This document shows positions 1 through 7,320 of a DNA stretch of 64,000 nt, in pieces; positions within the stretch are counted from its first letter, which is position 1, and each line of letters opens with the position of its first letter. Source of the stretch: Xanthomonas campestris pv. badrii (lineage in GTDB: Bacteria; Pseudomonadota; Gammaproteobacteria; Xanthomonadales; Xanthomonadaceae). The notes under the pieces were generated by a model. The model searched no databases and was not told where the DNA came from. It was given only the letters and a program-made list of their open reading frames with translations. The translations under genes were made by a program, and so were the position numbers. The DNA is taken from positions 2,604,001 to 2,668,000 of the forward strand of contig NZ_CP051651.1 of assembly GCF_012848175.1 (NCBI RefSeq), written 5' to 3'.

Positions 1-367
1 TGATCTCGTCGAACATGGTGCGGATGTACTGCGCACGCTCGGGCGCTTCGATTCCCATCAGGGACTCGATCGCGCGCACATAGGCGTGCTCGTTGCACAT
101 CATCGACACGTAGTCCAGACGGTCCATGTATGGCACCGACTGGTTGAACGGCTTTGACTCGGCCAGCTTCTCGGTGCCACGGTGCAGCAGGCCGATATGC
201 GGATCGGCACGCACCACGGTTTCGCCGTCCATTTCCAGGATCAGGCGCAACACACCGTGCGCCGCAGGATGCTGCGGGCCGAAGTTCATCGTGTAATTGC
301 GGATTTCCTGCTTGCTTTCGACAGGATTGCTCGCGAAGGCATCGGTTGCCTGGCGGAACTCACTCAC
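1..367 (-). CDS. nuoD: NADH-quinone oxidoreductase subunit D, N-terminal part (gene runs off the window)
   Basis: This is the first 122 codons of the 49-kDa-type subunit of respiratory complex I, part of the peripheral arm near the quinone site. The translated start reads [11 protein letters not shown] and continues through the family hallmark [26 protein letters not shown] and the [11 protein letters not shown] segment, all diagnostic of NuoD. The start is a GTG that overlaps the nuoC stop as GTGA (four shared bases), so translation is coupled to nuoC. The 3' end lies beyond base 1. Seen: the motifs and the overlap. Known: NuoD with NuoB and NuoC forms the quinone-reducing module. Confidence 0.95.
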   Translation of the reverse strand, partial: MSEFRQATDAFASNPVESKQEIRNYTMNFGPQHPAAHGVLRLILEMDGETVVRADPHIGLLHRGTEKLAESKPFNQSVPYMDRLDYVSMMCNEHAYVRAIESLMGIEAPERAQYIRTMFDEI

Positions 368-1116
368 TTGGCAGTCTCCGACTTGCCCACTTCACCGGCG
401 GCAGTCTCATAACGGGCGTCGTCGCGGATCACGCGCGGCACGCCGACGCGTGGCTCGACCGAGGTCACCGGCTCGTACACCACGCGCTTGCGCTCTTCGT
501 CGTAACGCACTTCGACGTTGCCGATCAGCGGGAAATCCTTGCGGAACGGATGGCCGACGAATCCATAGTCGGTCAGGATGCGGCGCAGGTCCGGGTGACC
601 ATCGAACACGATGCCGAACAGGTCGAAGGCTTCGCGCTCGAACCAGTTCACGCCCGGCCAGATGTCGGTCACCGACGCCACCACCGGCACCTGCTCGTCC
701 GGTGCGTAGCAACGCACGCGCAGACGTTGGTTGTGCTGGTAGGAAATCAGCTGCGCGACCACCGCGAAGCGCTGCTTGGGCAGCTGCTGCGGCTGCGCGC
801 CGTCGGAGCTTTCCTGGCTGGGGAACTCACCCCAGGCAAAACGGCCGACCGCCTTGCCTTCGACGCCGCGGCTGAAGCCCTGCGAGGACACGTCGGCGGT
901 GTCCCACTCGGCACTGCCATAACCCAGGTAATCGACGCCGCACAGGTCGCTGAGCTGTTCGAAACCAAGCTCGTCGCGCAGCGCAAGACAGGTGGCGTGC
1001 CAATCGGCGGCAGCGACTTCCAGCGTCACTTCGCCGCGCGGCAGGGCCACGGCGATCTGCGCACCAGCGAAACGTGCCGCAAGTCGGTCAGTGAAGGAAG
1101 ATGCTTGCTCTGCCAT
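364..1116 (-). CDS. nuoC: NADH-quinone oxidoreductase subunit C
   Basis: Encodes a 250-residue 30-kDa-type subunit of complex I, in the peripheral arm on the cytoplasmic side of the inner membrane. The region around residues 160-200 carries the family signature ([17 protein letters not shown], then [14 protein letters not shown] and HPFRKDFPL). C and D are separate genes here, unlike the fused nuoCD of enterobacteria. It follows nuoB by 36 bases and overlaps nuoD by four, so it sits in the nuoABCD operon order. The start at 1116 (MAEQASSF) is the natural start. Nothing is odd. Confidence 0.96.
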   Translation of the reverse strand: MAEQASSFTDRLAARFAGAQIAVALPRGEVTLEVAAADWHATCLALRDELGFEQLSDLCGVDYLGYGSAEWDTADVSSQGFSRGVEGKAVGRFAWGEFPSQESSDGAQPQQLPKQRFAVVAQLISYQHNQRLRVRCYAPDEQVPVVASVTDIWPGVNWFEREAFDLFGIVFDGHPDLRRILTDYGFVGHPFRKDFPLIGNVEVRYDEERKRVVYEPVTSVEPRVGVPRVIRDDARYETAAGEVGKSETAK

Positions 1117-1152
1117 GGGGGCTTGGCTGCTCTCGGTAGGAGAAGACGGGTG

Positions 1153-1707
1153 TCAGCGTGCGATCGTCTGGGTTCGCCAGATCTTCTTCTGCAGCTGCAG
1201 GATGCCGTAGACCAGCGCCTCGGCGGTCGGCGGGCAGCCCGGGACATAGATGTCCACCGGCACGATGCGGTCGCAACCGCGCACCACCGAATACGAATAG
1301 TGATAGTAGCCGCCGCCATTGGCGCAGCTGCCCATCGAGATGACCCACTTCGGATCCGGCATCTGGTCGTAGACCTTGCGCAGCGCCGGGGCCATCTTGT
1401 TGACCAGCGTGCCGGCCACGATCATCACGTCGGACTGGCGCGGCGACGGGCGGAACACCACGCCGTAGCGGTCGAGGTCCAGACGCGCGGCGCCGGCATG
1501 CATCATCTCGACCGCGCAGCACGCCAGGCCAAAGGTCATCGGCCACATCGAGCCGGTGCGTGCCCAGTTCAGCAGCGCGTCGACACTGGTGGTCACGTAG
1601 CCCTTTTCCAGCAGCGGGTTTTCGCCTTCCGGGCGCAGGATGTCTTCCACCCGGCCTTCCGGCATCGGGTTGGTCATCAGACGATCCAGGGTCTGAATCA
1701 CTCCCAT
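1153..1707 (-). CDS. nuoB: NADH-quinone oxidoreductase subunit B
   Basis: Encodes the 184-residue complex I subunit that binds the terminal [4Fe-4S] cluster N2, which hands electrons to quinone. The cluster cysteines are visible as [18 protein letters not shown] and VPGCPPTAE. The reading frame stays open well upstream to 1926, but the conserved NuoB N-terminus begins [11 protein letters not shown] at 1707. That ATG overlaps the last ten bases of nuoA, consistent with operon coupling. Length matches the proteobacterial family. Confidence 0.96.
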   Translation of the reverse strand: MGVIQTLDRLMTNPMPEGRVEDILRPEGENPLLEKGYVTTSVDALLNWARTGSMWPMTFGLACCAVEMMHAGAARLDLDRYGVVFRPSPRQSDVMIVAGTLVNKMAPALRKVYDQMPDPKWVISMGSCANGGGYYHYSYSVVRGCDRIVPVDIYVPGCPPTAEALVYGILQLQKKIWRTQTIAR

Positions 1708-2054
1708 TCCAGCGCTCCCTTCTTCCACACGTAGATAAAGCCGAGGAACAACATGCCGACGAACAGCCCCATGGTGACCAGCGAGCGTGCGCCGATCTCC
1801 ATGAACACCTGCGTCCACGGCACGATGAAGATGATTTCCAGGTCGAACACGATGAACTGGATCGCAATGAGGTAGTAGCGCACATCGAACTTCATGCGCG
1901 CGTCTTCGAATGCCTCGAAGCCACACTCGTACGGCGAGAGCTTGCGCGGGTCCGGGCTACGCGGACCGAGGAATCGACCGACCAACATCAGCACGATGCC
2001 GATACCGGTGGCGACGATCAGAAACAGCAGACTCGGCAAATATTCGGCCAGCAC
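1698..2054 (-). CDS. nuoA: NADH-quinone oxidoreductase subunit A
   Basis: Encodes a 118-residue membrane subunit of complex I with three hydrophobic helices (about residues 5-25, 60-80 and 88-110). The loop between helices 1 and 2 carries the conserved [26 protein letters not shown] segment with its cysteine. I start it at the GTG at 2054 ([11 protein letters not shown]). The frame is open further upstream, but that stretch runs towards the tRNA gene and is not NuoA-like. It is shorter than the enterobacterial protein at the N-terminus. It is the first gene of the nuo operon and follows tRNA-Leu. Confidence 0.93.
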   Translation of the reverse strand: MLAEYLPSLLFLIVATGIGIVLMLVGRFLGPRSPDPRKLSPYECGFEAFEDARMKFDVRYYLIAIQFIVFDLEIIFIVPWTQVFMEIGARSLVTMGLFVGMLFLGFIYVWKKGALEWE

Positions 2055-2159
2055 AGCGATTCTCTCTTGCCTCTGCCCGCACGCGCCGCGTGCCGGCATG
2101 GGGTATAGGCAGGCCCCGCGCGCGGCAAACCGCAATGCGCAGGAACTGCAGCCAAACAA

Positions 2160-2244
2160 TGGTGCCCAAGAGGGGACTCGAACCCCTACGACCTAAGTCG
2201 CTACCACCTCAAGGTAGTGCGTCTACCAATTCCGCCACCTGGGC
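2160..2244 (-). tRNA. tRNA-Leu (anticodon GAG)
   Basis: An 85-base tRNA including an encoded CCA. The acceptor stem GCCCAGG pairs with the CTTGGGC segment before the discriminator A. The D arm reads GCGGAATTGGTAGACGC, the anticodon arm centres on CTTGAGG (anticodon GAG), a class II variable arm follows, and the T arm holds GGTTCGAGTCC. It lies between secG and nuoA, a conserved arrangement in this bacterial group. Confidence 0.96.
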
Positions 2245-2293
2245 ATACGTTGCGCCGCTGGGCATCCCAGTGCGCAGCGTATTGTAACCGGCT

Positions 2294-2770
2294 TCAGCGT
2301 TTTTGTGCTGGTTCTGAAGCGTTTTCTTCGCTTGCCGCAGGCGCCGGCTGCGTGGCCGCTGGCTGGGCCGGCGTTGCGGCCGGTGCCGCGACGGGCGCGG
2401 GCTGCGACGGAGCGGTCGGCACTGCACCGCTGGCGGGCGCCTGCGGCAGCGGCTGGGCCAGCTCACCAGCAGCGGCGGCCGGTGCGGGGGTTGCCGCCTG
2501 CGACATCACGCCCAGGTTCTGGTCGGTGGGACGGGCGCCATGGGTGGCGTACCAGGCCATGAACAGACTGATGCTGAAGAACACCACGGCCAGCCACTTG
2601 GTCGACTTGGACAGGAAGTTCGACGCACCCTGCGACCCGAACACCGTACCCGACGCACCCGCGCCGAAACCCGACCCGGCCGCAGCACCGGCACCGCGCT
2701 GCATCAGGATCAGCGCAATCATCGCCAGCGCGACCAGTACGTAGACCACATTGAGGATCAACATCAGCAT
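2294..2770 (-). CDS. secG: Protein-export membrane protein SecG
   Basis: Encodes a 158-residue small subunit of the SecYEG translocon in the inner membrane. Two transmembrane helices are seen (about residues 3-22 and 58-75), separated by the SecG signature ILMQRGAGAAAGSGFGAGASGTVFG, quoted in parts: LMQRGAGAAAGSG then GTVFGSQGASNFL. The C-terminal 65 residues are a low-complexity Ala/Pro/Gln tail that many SecG proteins lack; this is common in the Xanthomonas group. It lies 33 bases downstream of tpiA on the same strand, a very common tpiA-secG-tRNA-Leu order. A second ATG two codons in is equally possible as start. Confidence 0.95.
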   Translation of the reverse strand: MLMLILNVVYVLVALAMIALILMQRGAGAAAGSGFGAGASGTVFGSQGASNFLSKSTKWLAVVFFSISLFMAWYATHGARPTDQNLGVMSQAATPAPAAAAGELAQPLPQAPASGAVPTAPSQPAPVAAPAATPAQPAATQPAPAASEENASEPAQKR

Positions 2771-2803
2771 TTCGAAATCCGTCCCCGGACAAAACTTAAT
2801 GGG

Positions 2804-3559
2804 TTAACGAGCGGCCGCCGCACGCGCGATGGCCAGGAAGTCTTCGGCAACCAATGATGCGCCACCGACCAGCCCGCCATCGACGTCGGGCTGCGCGAAC
2901 AGCTCGGCCGCATTGTCGGGCTTGACACTGCCCCCGTACAGGATGGGCAGGGAATCGGCGATTCTAGCATCCGCCTTCGCGACTTCGCCACGCAGGAAGG
3001 CGTGCACGGCCTGGGCCTGGGCGGGACTTGCGGTGCGCCCGGTGCCGATCGCCCAGATCGGCTCGTACGCGAGCACGGCCCGTTCGAAGCCCTGGCTACC
3101 GACCAGGGCGATCACCGGCTCGAGCTGGGCACGTAGGATTGCCTCGGTCTGACCGGCTTCACGCTGTTCCAGCGATTCGCCCACGCACAGCACCGGGATC
3201 AACCCGGCATGGATGGCGGCGGCGAACTTGCGCGCCACCAGCTCGCTGCTCTCCTGGTGGTACTGGCGGCGCTCGGAATGGCCGACCAGGCCGTACTCGG
3301 CGCCGACATCCACCAGCATCGTGGCCGAGACCTCGCCAGTGTAGGCGCCCTTCTCGTTACTGCTGACGTCCTGGGCTCCGAAGGACAGGTGGTTGGCCTC
3401 GAAATCCTCGATCAGGTCGCCGAGGTAAGGCAGTGGCGGCAGGATGACGACATCGACACCCTCCAGGGGCATGTGCGCGGCGACCTTGGCCACCAGGTCG
3501 GTGGCGAAGGCGCGGCTGCCATGCAGCTTCCAGTTTCCAGCAACGATTTTGCGACGCAT
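2804..3559 (-). CDS. tpiA: Triosephosphate isomerase
   Basis: Encodes a 251-residue glycolytic enzyme interconverting dihydroxyacetone phosphate and glyceraldehyde 3-phosphate in the cytoplasm. The start at 3559 gives MRRKIVAGNWKLHG, which carries the catalytic Lys of the NWK motif. The catalytic His is in VGHSERRQYH and the catalytic Glu in AYEPIWAIGTG. The phosphate loop ends in YGGSVKPDN. The frame is open 15 codons further upstream, but those residues are not part of the family. First gene of the tpiA-secG-tRNA-nuo run. Confidence 0.97.
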   Translation of the reverse strand: MRRKIVAGNWKLHGSRAFATDLVAKVAAHMPLEGVDVVILPPLPYLGDLIEDFEANHLSFGAQDVSSNEKGAYTGEVSATMLVDVGAEYGLVGHSERRQYHQESSELVARKFAAAIHAGLIPVLCVGESLEQREAGQTEAILRAQLEPVIALVGSQGFERAVLAYEPIWAIGTGRTASPAQAQAVHAFLRGEVAKADARIADSLPILYGGSVKPDNAAELFAQPDVDGGLVGGASLVAEDFLAIARAAAAR

Positions 3560-3671
3560 CAGGCGCAGGTTCCTGAGTTGAAGACGGGCGACAGAATAGC
3601 CCATGCCCTGTCGGCAACCGGCACACTTGTGTCCTGCAACTGTCCTATGCCTCCCTCAACAGGAATCCGCC

Positions 3672-4472
3672 ATGTCCGATTCGCCTGTCTTCGCGCTGAT
3701 CACCGGCGCCTCCAGCGGCATCGGCCGCGAGATCGCACGGGCGTATGCCAGACGGGGCGTACCGTTGATCCTGACCGCGCGACGGGTGGACCGGCTGCAG
3801 GCGCTGGCCGCCGAGCTGGGCACGCGGGTACGCGTGGAAATCCTGCCGGCCGACCTGGCCGACCCGGACGCGGCGCAGATGCTGGTTGCGCAGATCCAGC
3901 GCGCGGGCTGGACGGTGGGCACCCTGGTCAACAATGCCGGCTACGGCGTGCCGGGCCGGTATCTGCGCAACGATTGGGCCACGCATGCGCGCTTCCTGCA
4001 GGTGATGATCGGCGCGGTGTGCGAACTCACCTGGCGGTTGCTGCCGATGATTCGCGCCAGCGGCCAGGGGCGCATCCTCAACGTGGCCTCGTTCGCCGCG
4101 CTCACGCCCAGTGCCGATGGGCAGACCCTGTATGCGGCCAGCAAGAGCTTCCTACTGCGCTTCAGCGAATCGCTGGCGCTGGAAAATGCCGACTGCGCGG
4201 TAAAGGTCTGCGCGCTGTGCCCGGGCTTTGCATGGTCGGAATTCCACGACGTCACCGGCACCCGTGCAGCGATGTCCACCCTGCCCCGCTGGGCCTGGCT
4301 GCAGGCCGATGCGGTGGCCGAGTACGGCATTGCCGCGCTGGAGCGTGGGCAGGTGCTGGCGGTGCCGGGCTGGCGCTATCGCCTGGTCAATGCGGCATTG
4401 CGGCTGTTGCCGCACGCGCTGGCCTTGCGCCTGATGGCGCGCGGCTCGCATCGGGTACGGCCGCGGGACTGA
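3672..4472 (+). CDS. Short-chain dehydrogenase/reductase (SDR family)
   Basis: Encodes a 266-residue Rossmann-fold NAD(P)H oxidoreductase of the classical SDR family, cytoplasmic; the substrate is not identifiable. Residues 7-19 hold the nucleotide-binding ALITGASSGIGRE motif. NNAGYG follows at about residue 88, and the active site is the Ser in NVASFAAL with the YAASK tyrosine/lysine pair (YxxxK). The C-terminus has a hydrophobic stretch, as in acyl-lipid-acting SDRs, which is only a weak hint. The start at 3672 (MSDSPVFALITG) has GGAATCCGCC just upstream. It is divergent from tpiA and precedes an AT-richer region. Confidence 0.9.
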   Translation: MSDSPVFALITGASSGIGREIARAYARRGVPLILTARRVDRLQALAAELGTRVRVEILPADLADPDAAQMLVAQIQRAGWTVGTLVNNAGYGVPGRYLRNDWATHARFLQVMIGAVCELTWRLLPMIRASGQGRILNVASFAALTPSADGQTLYAASKSFLLRFSESLALENADCAVKVCALCPGFAWSEFHDVTGTRAAMSTLPRWAWLQADAVAEYGIAALERGQVLAVPGWRYRLVNAALRLLPHALALRLMARGSHRVRPRD

Positions 4473-4565
4473 GCACGCATGCATCATCAGTAAGAGACGC
4501 TAAAGCGACACGCACGGCCGAAAGCCGTTGCATGACATCACCATCAAGGACACAAGCAAAAAGCG

Positions 4566-5963
4566 ATGACCAGATTCGACACAACATCAGCGCATGCACA
4601 AGAGGTAACGCGCAATGACGCAAGCGCACTTCCATTCATTGTTGCTGCAGCGATCTTTCTCACAGTTCAACTAATCAGTGATGCCAGGGACTTCACGGGC
4701 GATGCTGGCGCTTACTGGGCAATAAGCTCAGCCATCATCGAGGGCACCTTTCCGCAAACGATCAGGGGCTACGCTTACCCGCTCTTGCTGACCCCTTTCA
4801 GGCTTGTCTTCGATCACTCGGAGCCCGCAGGGCTACTATTCCTAAAAATAGGGCAATCGATCGGATATGCCTACGCATTTTCCATATTGCTTCCGAATCT
4901 GTACAGGTCGATATTTGGTGGAAAGCTCTCTACAGCAAGAAGGCTTATCCCATCGATCCTGATTGCATCAGTATTCCCAGGGTTGATTTCCTATCCTCTG
5001 AGCGATGCGCCATCACTTGGACTGATGGTATTAGCCCTGTGCATCACGGTAAATTCGATCAGGTCAAAGTCGTTCTACGGCTTGTTCGCCGCGGGGGTGA
5101 TCTGCTATTTGACATACAACATCAGAACCATCTATCTTTTTTCATTCATTGCCCTCGCCATCCTTGCCACAACTCTTTTTGCCAAGGACATTCGACGCAG
5201 GGCTTTTGCGCTCACAACTTTTTTAGCGGGCTCACTGGTAGGCGCCTTGCCGCAGATGGCAATCAACTACACACACCACGCCACAATATCGCCGCTTGTA
5301 GTGACCGATGTCCGCGGCGCATCACTTTTTGCCAGGCAGCTGACTTGGGGCATGGTCGTTGACAGGTATGAGACCTACATTGACCCAAACACTGGACAGG
5401 CAACCCCGACCTTCTACGCCAACAAACGCGGCGCGGCGGTACTGCAGAATAATGGCGGATTTGTCGCCAACCAGTCTTTCACGAAGATACTGGCGATGAT
5501 AGCGGACCACCCAATCACGTTCGCTGAAATCTATCTGCGCCATGTCGCCTCAGCGCTTGATGCTCGGGATGGAGAAGTCTATACCAAGCGACCATCTGAC
5601 GAAAAAAATCCACGCTCGGTCCTTTTTCTTATCATCGTCACCTTCGGCATCACTCAGTTGGGCAAGGCTATCTTTATTGTGTCACCTCAGAAGTCAGTAA
5701 GCGTCAGGATGCTATACACCTTGACCTTGCTCGCACCTTGTATGGCCATCATCCCTGGCGCAATCGAGACGCGATTCTTTCTACCCCTCTATTGTTTGGC
5801 TTATTGCGCATTGGCTATTCAAGAAATCAGCAGGAGGGCACTCATCATCCAACTGGGGTTGGCGGCGATCCTGACGGCGGCCATTTATTCCTTCGTTGCA
5901 GACTCCGTCAAAAGTCCGATTCATGCCAGGCCCGAGTCATACATCCTCGGCAACCCGGGTTGA
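4566..5963 (+). CDS. Polytopic membrane protein, possible GT-C-type glycosyltransferase (unrecognised)
   Basis: Encodes 465 residues with about 11 to 12 predicted transmembrane segments. Roughly eight lie in residues 18-235, then a soluble loop at about 240-345, then four more up to residue 445. After the first helix comes an acidic loop (DARDFTGDAGAYW). Such a loop between helices 1 and 2 is typical of GT-C membrane glycosyltransferases, so a role in transferring sugar from a polyprenyl carrier is possible, but this is inference. No other family motif was recognised. Base composition is clearly AT-richer and codon use differs from the flanks (ATA, AGG and TTT codons are frequent), which suggests horizontal acquisition. 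No good ribosome-binding site precedes the ATG. Confidence 0.65.
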   Translation: MTRFDTTSAHAQEVTRNDASALPFIVAAAIFLTVQLISDARDFTGDAGAYWAISSAIIEGTFPQTIRGYAYPLLLTPFRLVFDHSEPAGLLFLKIGQSIGYAYAFSILLPNLYRSIFGGKLSTARRLIPSILIASVFPGLISYPLSDAPSLGLMVLALCITVNSIRSKSFYGLFAAGVICYLTYNIRTIYLFSFIALAILATTLFAKDIRRRAFALTTFLAGSLVGALPQMAINYTHHATISPLVVTDVRGASLFARQLTWGMVVDRYETYIDPNTGQATPTFYANKRGAAVLQNNGGFVANQSFTKILAMIADHPITFAEIYLRHVASALDARDGEVYTKRPSDEKNPRSVLFLIIVTFGITQLGKAIFIVSPQKSVSVRMLYTLTLLAPCMAIIPGAIETRFFLPLYCLAYCALAIQEISRRALIIQLGLAAILTAAIYSFVADSVKSPIHARPESYILGNPG

Positions 5964-6019
5964 AACCGCCATGATCGCCAAGCGATGCGACGCGCAGCAT
6001 CGCTCTCGCCAAATGCCAC

Positions 6020-6448
6020 TCAGTGATTGACGATCTCCCCGTGCATCGCGGCCAGCCGCGCCAACAAGCGGTTCTGGGTGCGACGCGGGATCTTGCGTTG
6101 ATCCATCGCCCAGTTCAGATCTTCCACCAGGGCGTTGAAGTCCCCTTCGCGGATGGCCAGATGCTGGTGCGCCTGCTGCATCGACTTGGCGGTATCCGGG
6201 CACGGGCCATCGGCAACGTGACAGAACTTCTGCACCAGGCGGGCGTTGAGCATGACGATGTTGACGCGCGCGAACTTGTCGACGATGCGCTGGTCGTCGG
6301 CGACGCGCGACAACATGGTCTCCACCAGGGCCTCGATGCCGGCCTGCCCGCCAAGCTCGTCGTACAACGTCGGCGGTGTGCGCGTGGTGGCGCAGGCGCC
6401 GAGCAGGCACAGCATGCACATCAGGCAACCACGCAGCCATCGATTCAT
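6020..6448 (-). CDS. Lipoprotein with group I truncated haemoglobin domain
   Basis: Encodes 142 residues. The N-terminus (MNRWLRGCLMCMLCLLGAC) is a lipoprotein signal with lipobox LLGAC and lipidated Cys19, so the globin should sit in the periplasm on a membrane. The globin domain spans about residues 27-140. TLYDELGG opens it, and SMQQAHQHLAIREGDF places the proximal haem histidine at His94. By eye alignment the B9-B10 pair, usually Phe-Tyr, is Met45-Leu46, so the distal tyrosine that stabilises bound O2 is missing. The ATG overlaps the preceding stop by one base (TGATG). It is the last gene of a four-gene operon with a cupredoxin, a GGDEF/EAL protein and a DUF3034 protein. Ligand chemistry is unknown. 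Confidence 0.85.
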   Translation of the reverse strand: MNRWLRGCLMCMLCLLGACATTRTPPTLYDELGGQAGIEALVETMLSRVADDQRIVDKFARVNIVMLNARLVQKFCHVADGPCPDTAKSMQQAHQHLAIREGDFNALVEDLNWAMDQRKIPRRTQNRLLARLAAMHGEIVNH

Positions 6449-7320
6449 CAGAACGCCACTTGCAGGGAGAGATAGGGGCCGCGCTGATCGGTCAACGTGG
6501 CGATGTCGCCCAGATCGGCCCAGGCTGCGGTGAGCGAGACATGCTTGTTGGGAAACCAGGCCACGAAAGCGTCCGCCCAGGCCTGTTCGCGCGCAAAGCC
6601 CAGGTTGTCCGGCTTGTCGCGATACTCCACCCCGACCGCCCACGACGGCGAAAGCACGATGGCGGCGCTGGCTTCGGCGACCAGGCGGTAACTGTCGCGA
6701 CGATCGCCGCCAAAGCCGAGCAGACCGGTCTGGTTGGCGCGCGTCGCACGCAGCGTGCCGTTGAGCAGTAGCTGGTAGCCGCCAGCGCCTTGCAGCAACA
6801 AGCGGCTGGCACTGACGTAGACGTCGGTACCGTGGTCGTCGCGGGCACCGATCGCCAGTGGCAGCGTGCCATCGCGCAGACGCTTGTACTGCACGCCCAC
6901 GCTGACCTGCGGGCCGCGGCCGTAAACCAGATCGCCGGACACGCGCAGCTTGGCGCCGAATACATCCTGGCCCAGCGCATTCCACGGCAGCGCCAGACGA
7001 TCCTGCAAGGTGCCCAGGTCCAGGCGCTGACGCGCAAGCGACAGCTCCAGCCGGTTGCCGACGGTCAATGCAGCGCCCTGTACATCGAGCCGGTAATCGC
7101 CGCTGTCGACATGGGTGGCGAACAGCACGGTGCCGAGCTCATCGCGGGTGCCGTAGCCGGACAATGTCGCCCACGGCACGATGCCGCCACCGCTGCTGCC
7201 TTCGATCATCGATACGCCACCGGTGGCCAGCAGGCGCCCCTCTCCGGCGGCGGCCAGTGCCGGGATCAGCGCGACACCGACCGCCGCAACGATGACCGGG
7301 CCACGGATGCCGAATGTCAT
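6448..7320 (-). CDS. DUF3034 family exported protein (probable outer membrane barrel)
   Basis: Encodes 290 residues. Residues 1-25 form a signal peptide ending in ALAAAGEG. The remainder is glycine-rich and shows alternating polar and hydrophobic residues, with strand-like repeats such as YRLVAEASAAIVL, WAVGVEYRDKP and VSLTAAWADLG, and a terminal aromatic residue (LSLQVAF). This is the pattern of an outer membrane beta-barrel. I recognise the family as DUF3034, whose function is not known to me. The ATG overlaps the stop of the GGDEF/EAL gene by one base and its own stop overlaps the globin start by one base, so expression is coupled on both sides. The frame is open far upstream, but the signal peptide fixes the start at 7320. 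Confidence 0.8.
   Translation of the reverse strand: MTFGIRGPVIVAAVGVALIPALAAAGEGRLLATGGVSMIEGSSGGGIVPWATLSGYGTRDELGTVLFATHVDSGDYRLDVQGAALTVGNRLELSLARQRLDLGTLQDRLALPWNALGQDVFGAKLRVSGDLVYGRGPQVSVGVQYKRLRDGTLPLAIGARDDHGTDVYVSASRLLLQGAGGYQLLLNGTLRATRANQTGLLGFGGDRRDSYRLVAEASAAIVLSPSWAVGVEYRDKPDNLGFAREQAWADAFVAWFPNKHVSLTAAWADLGDIATLTDQRGPYLSLQVAF

Noticed and set aside
154..1734. A 526-codon plus-strand frame across nuoB-nuoD
   Set aside because: Opposite three coupled nuo genes with conserved metal-cluster motifs.
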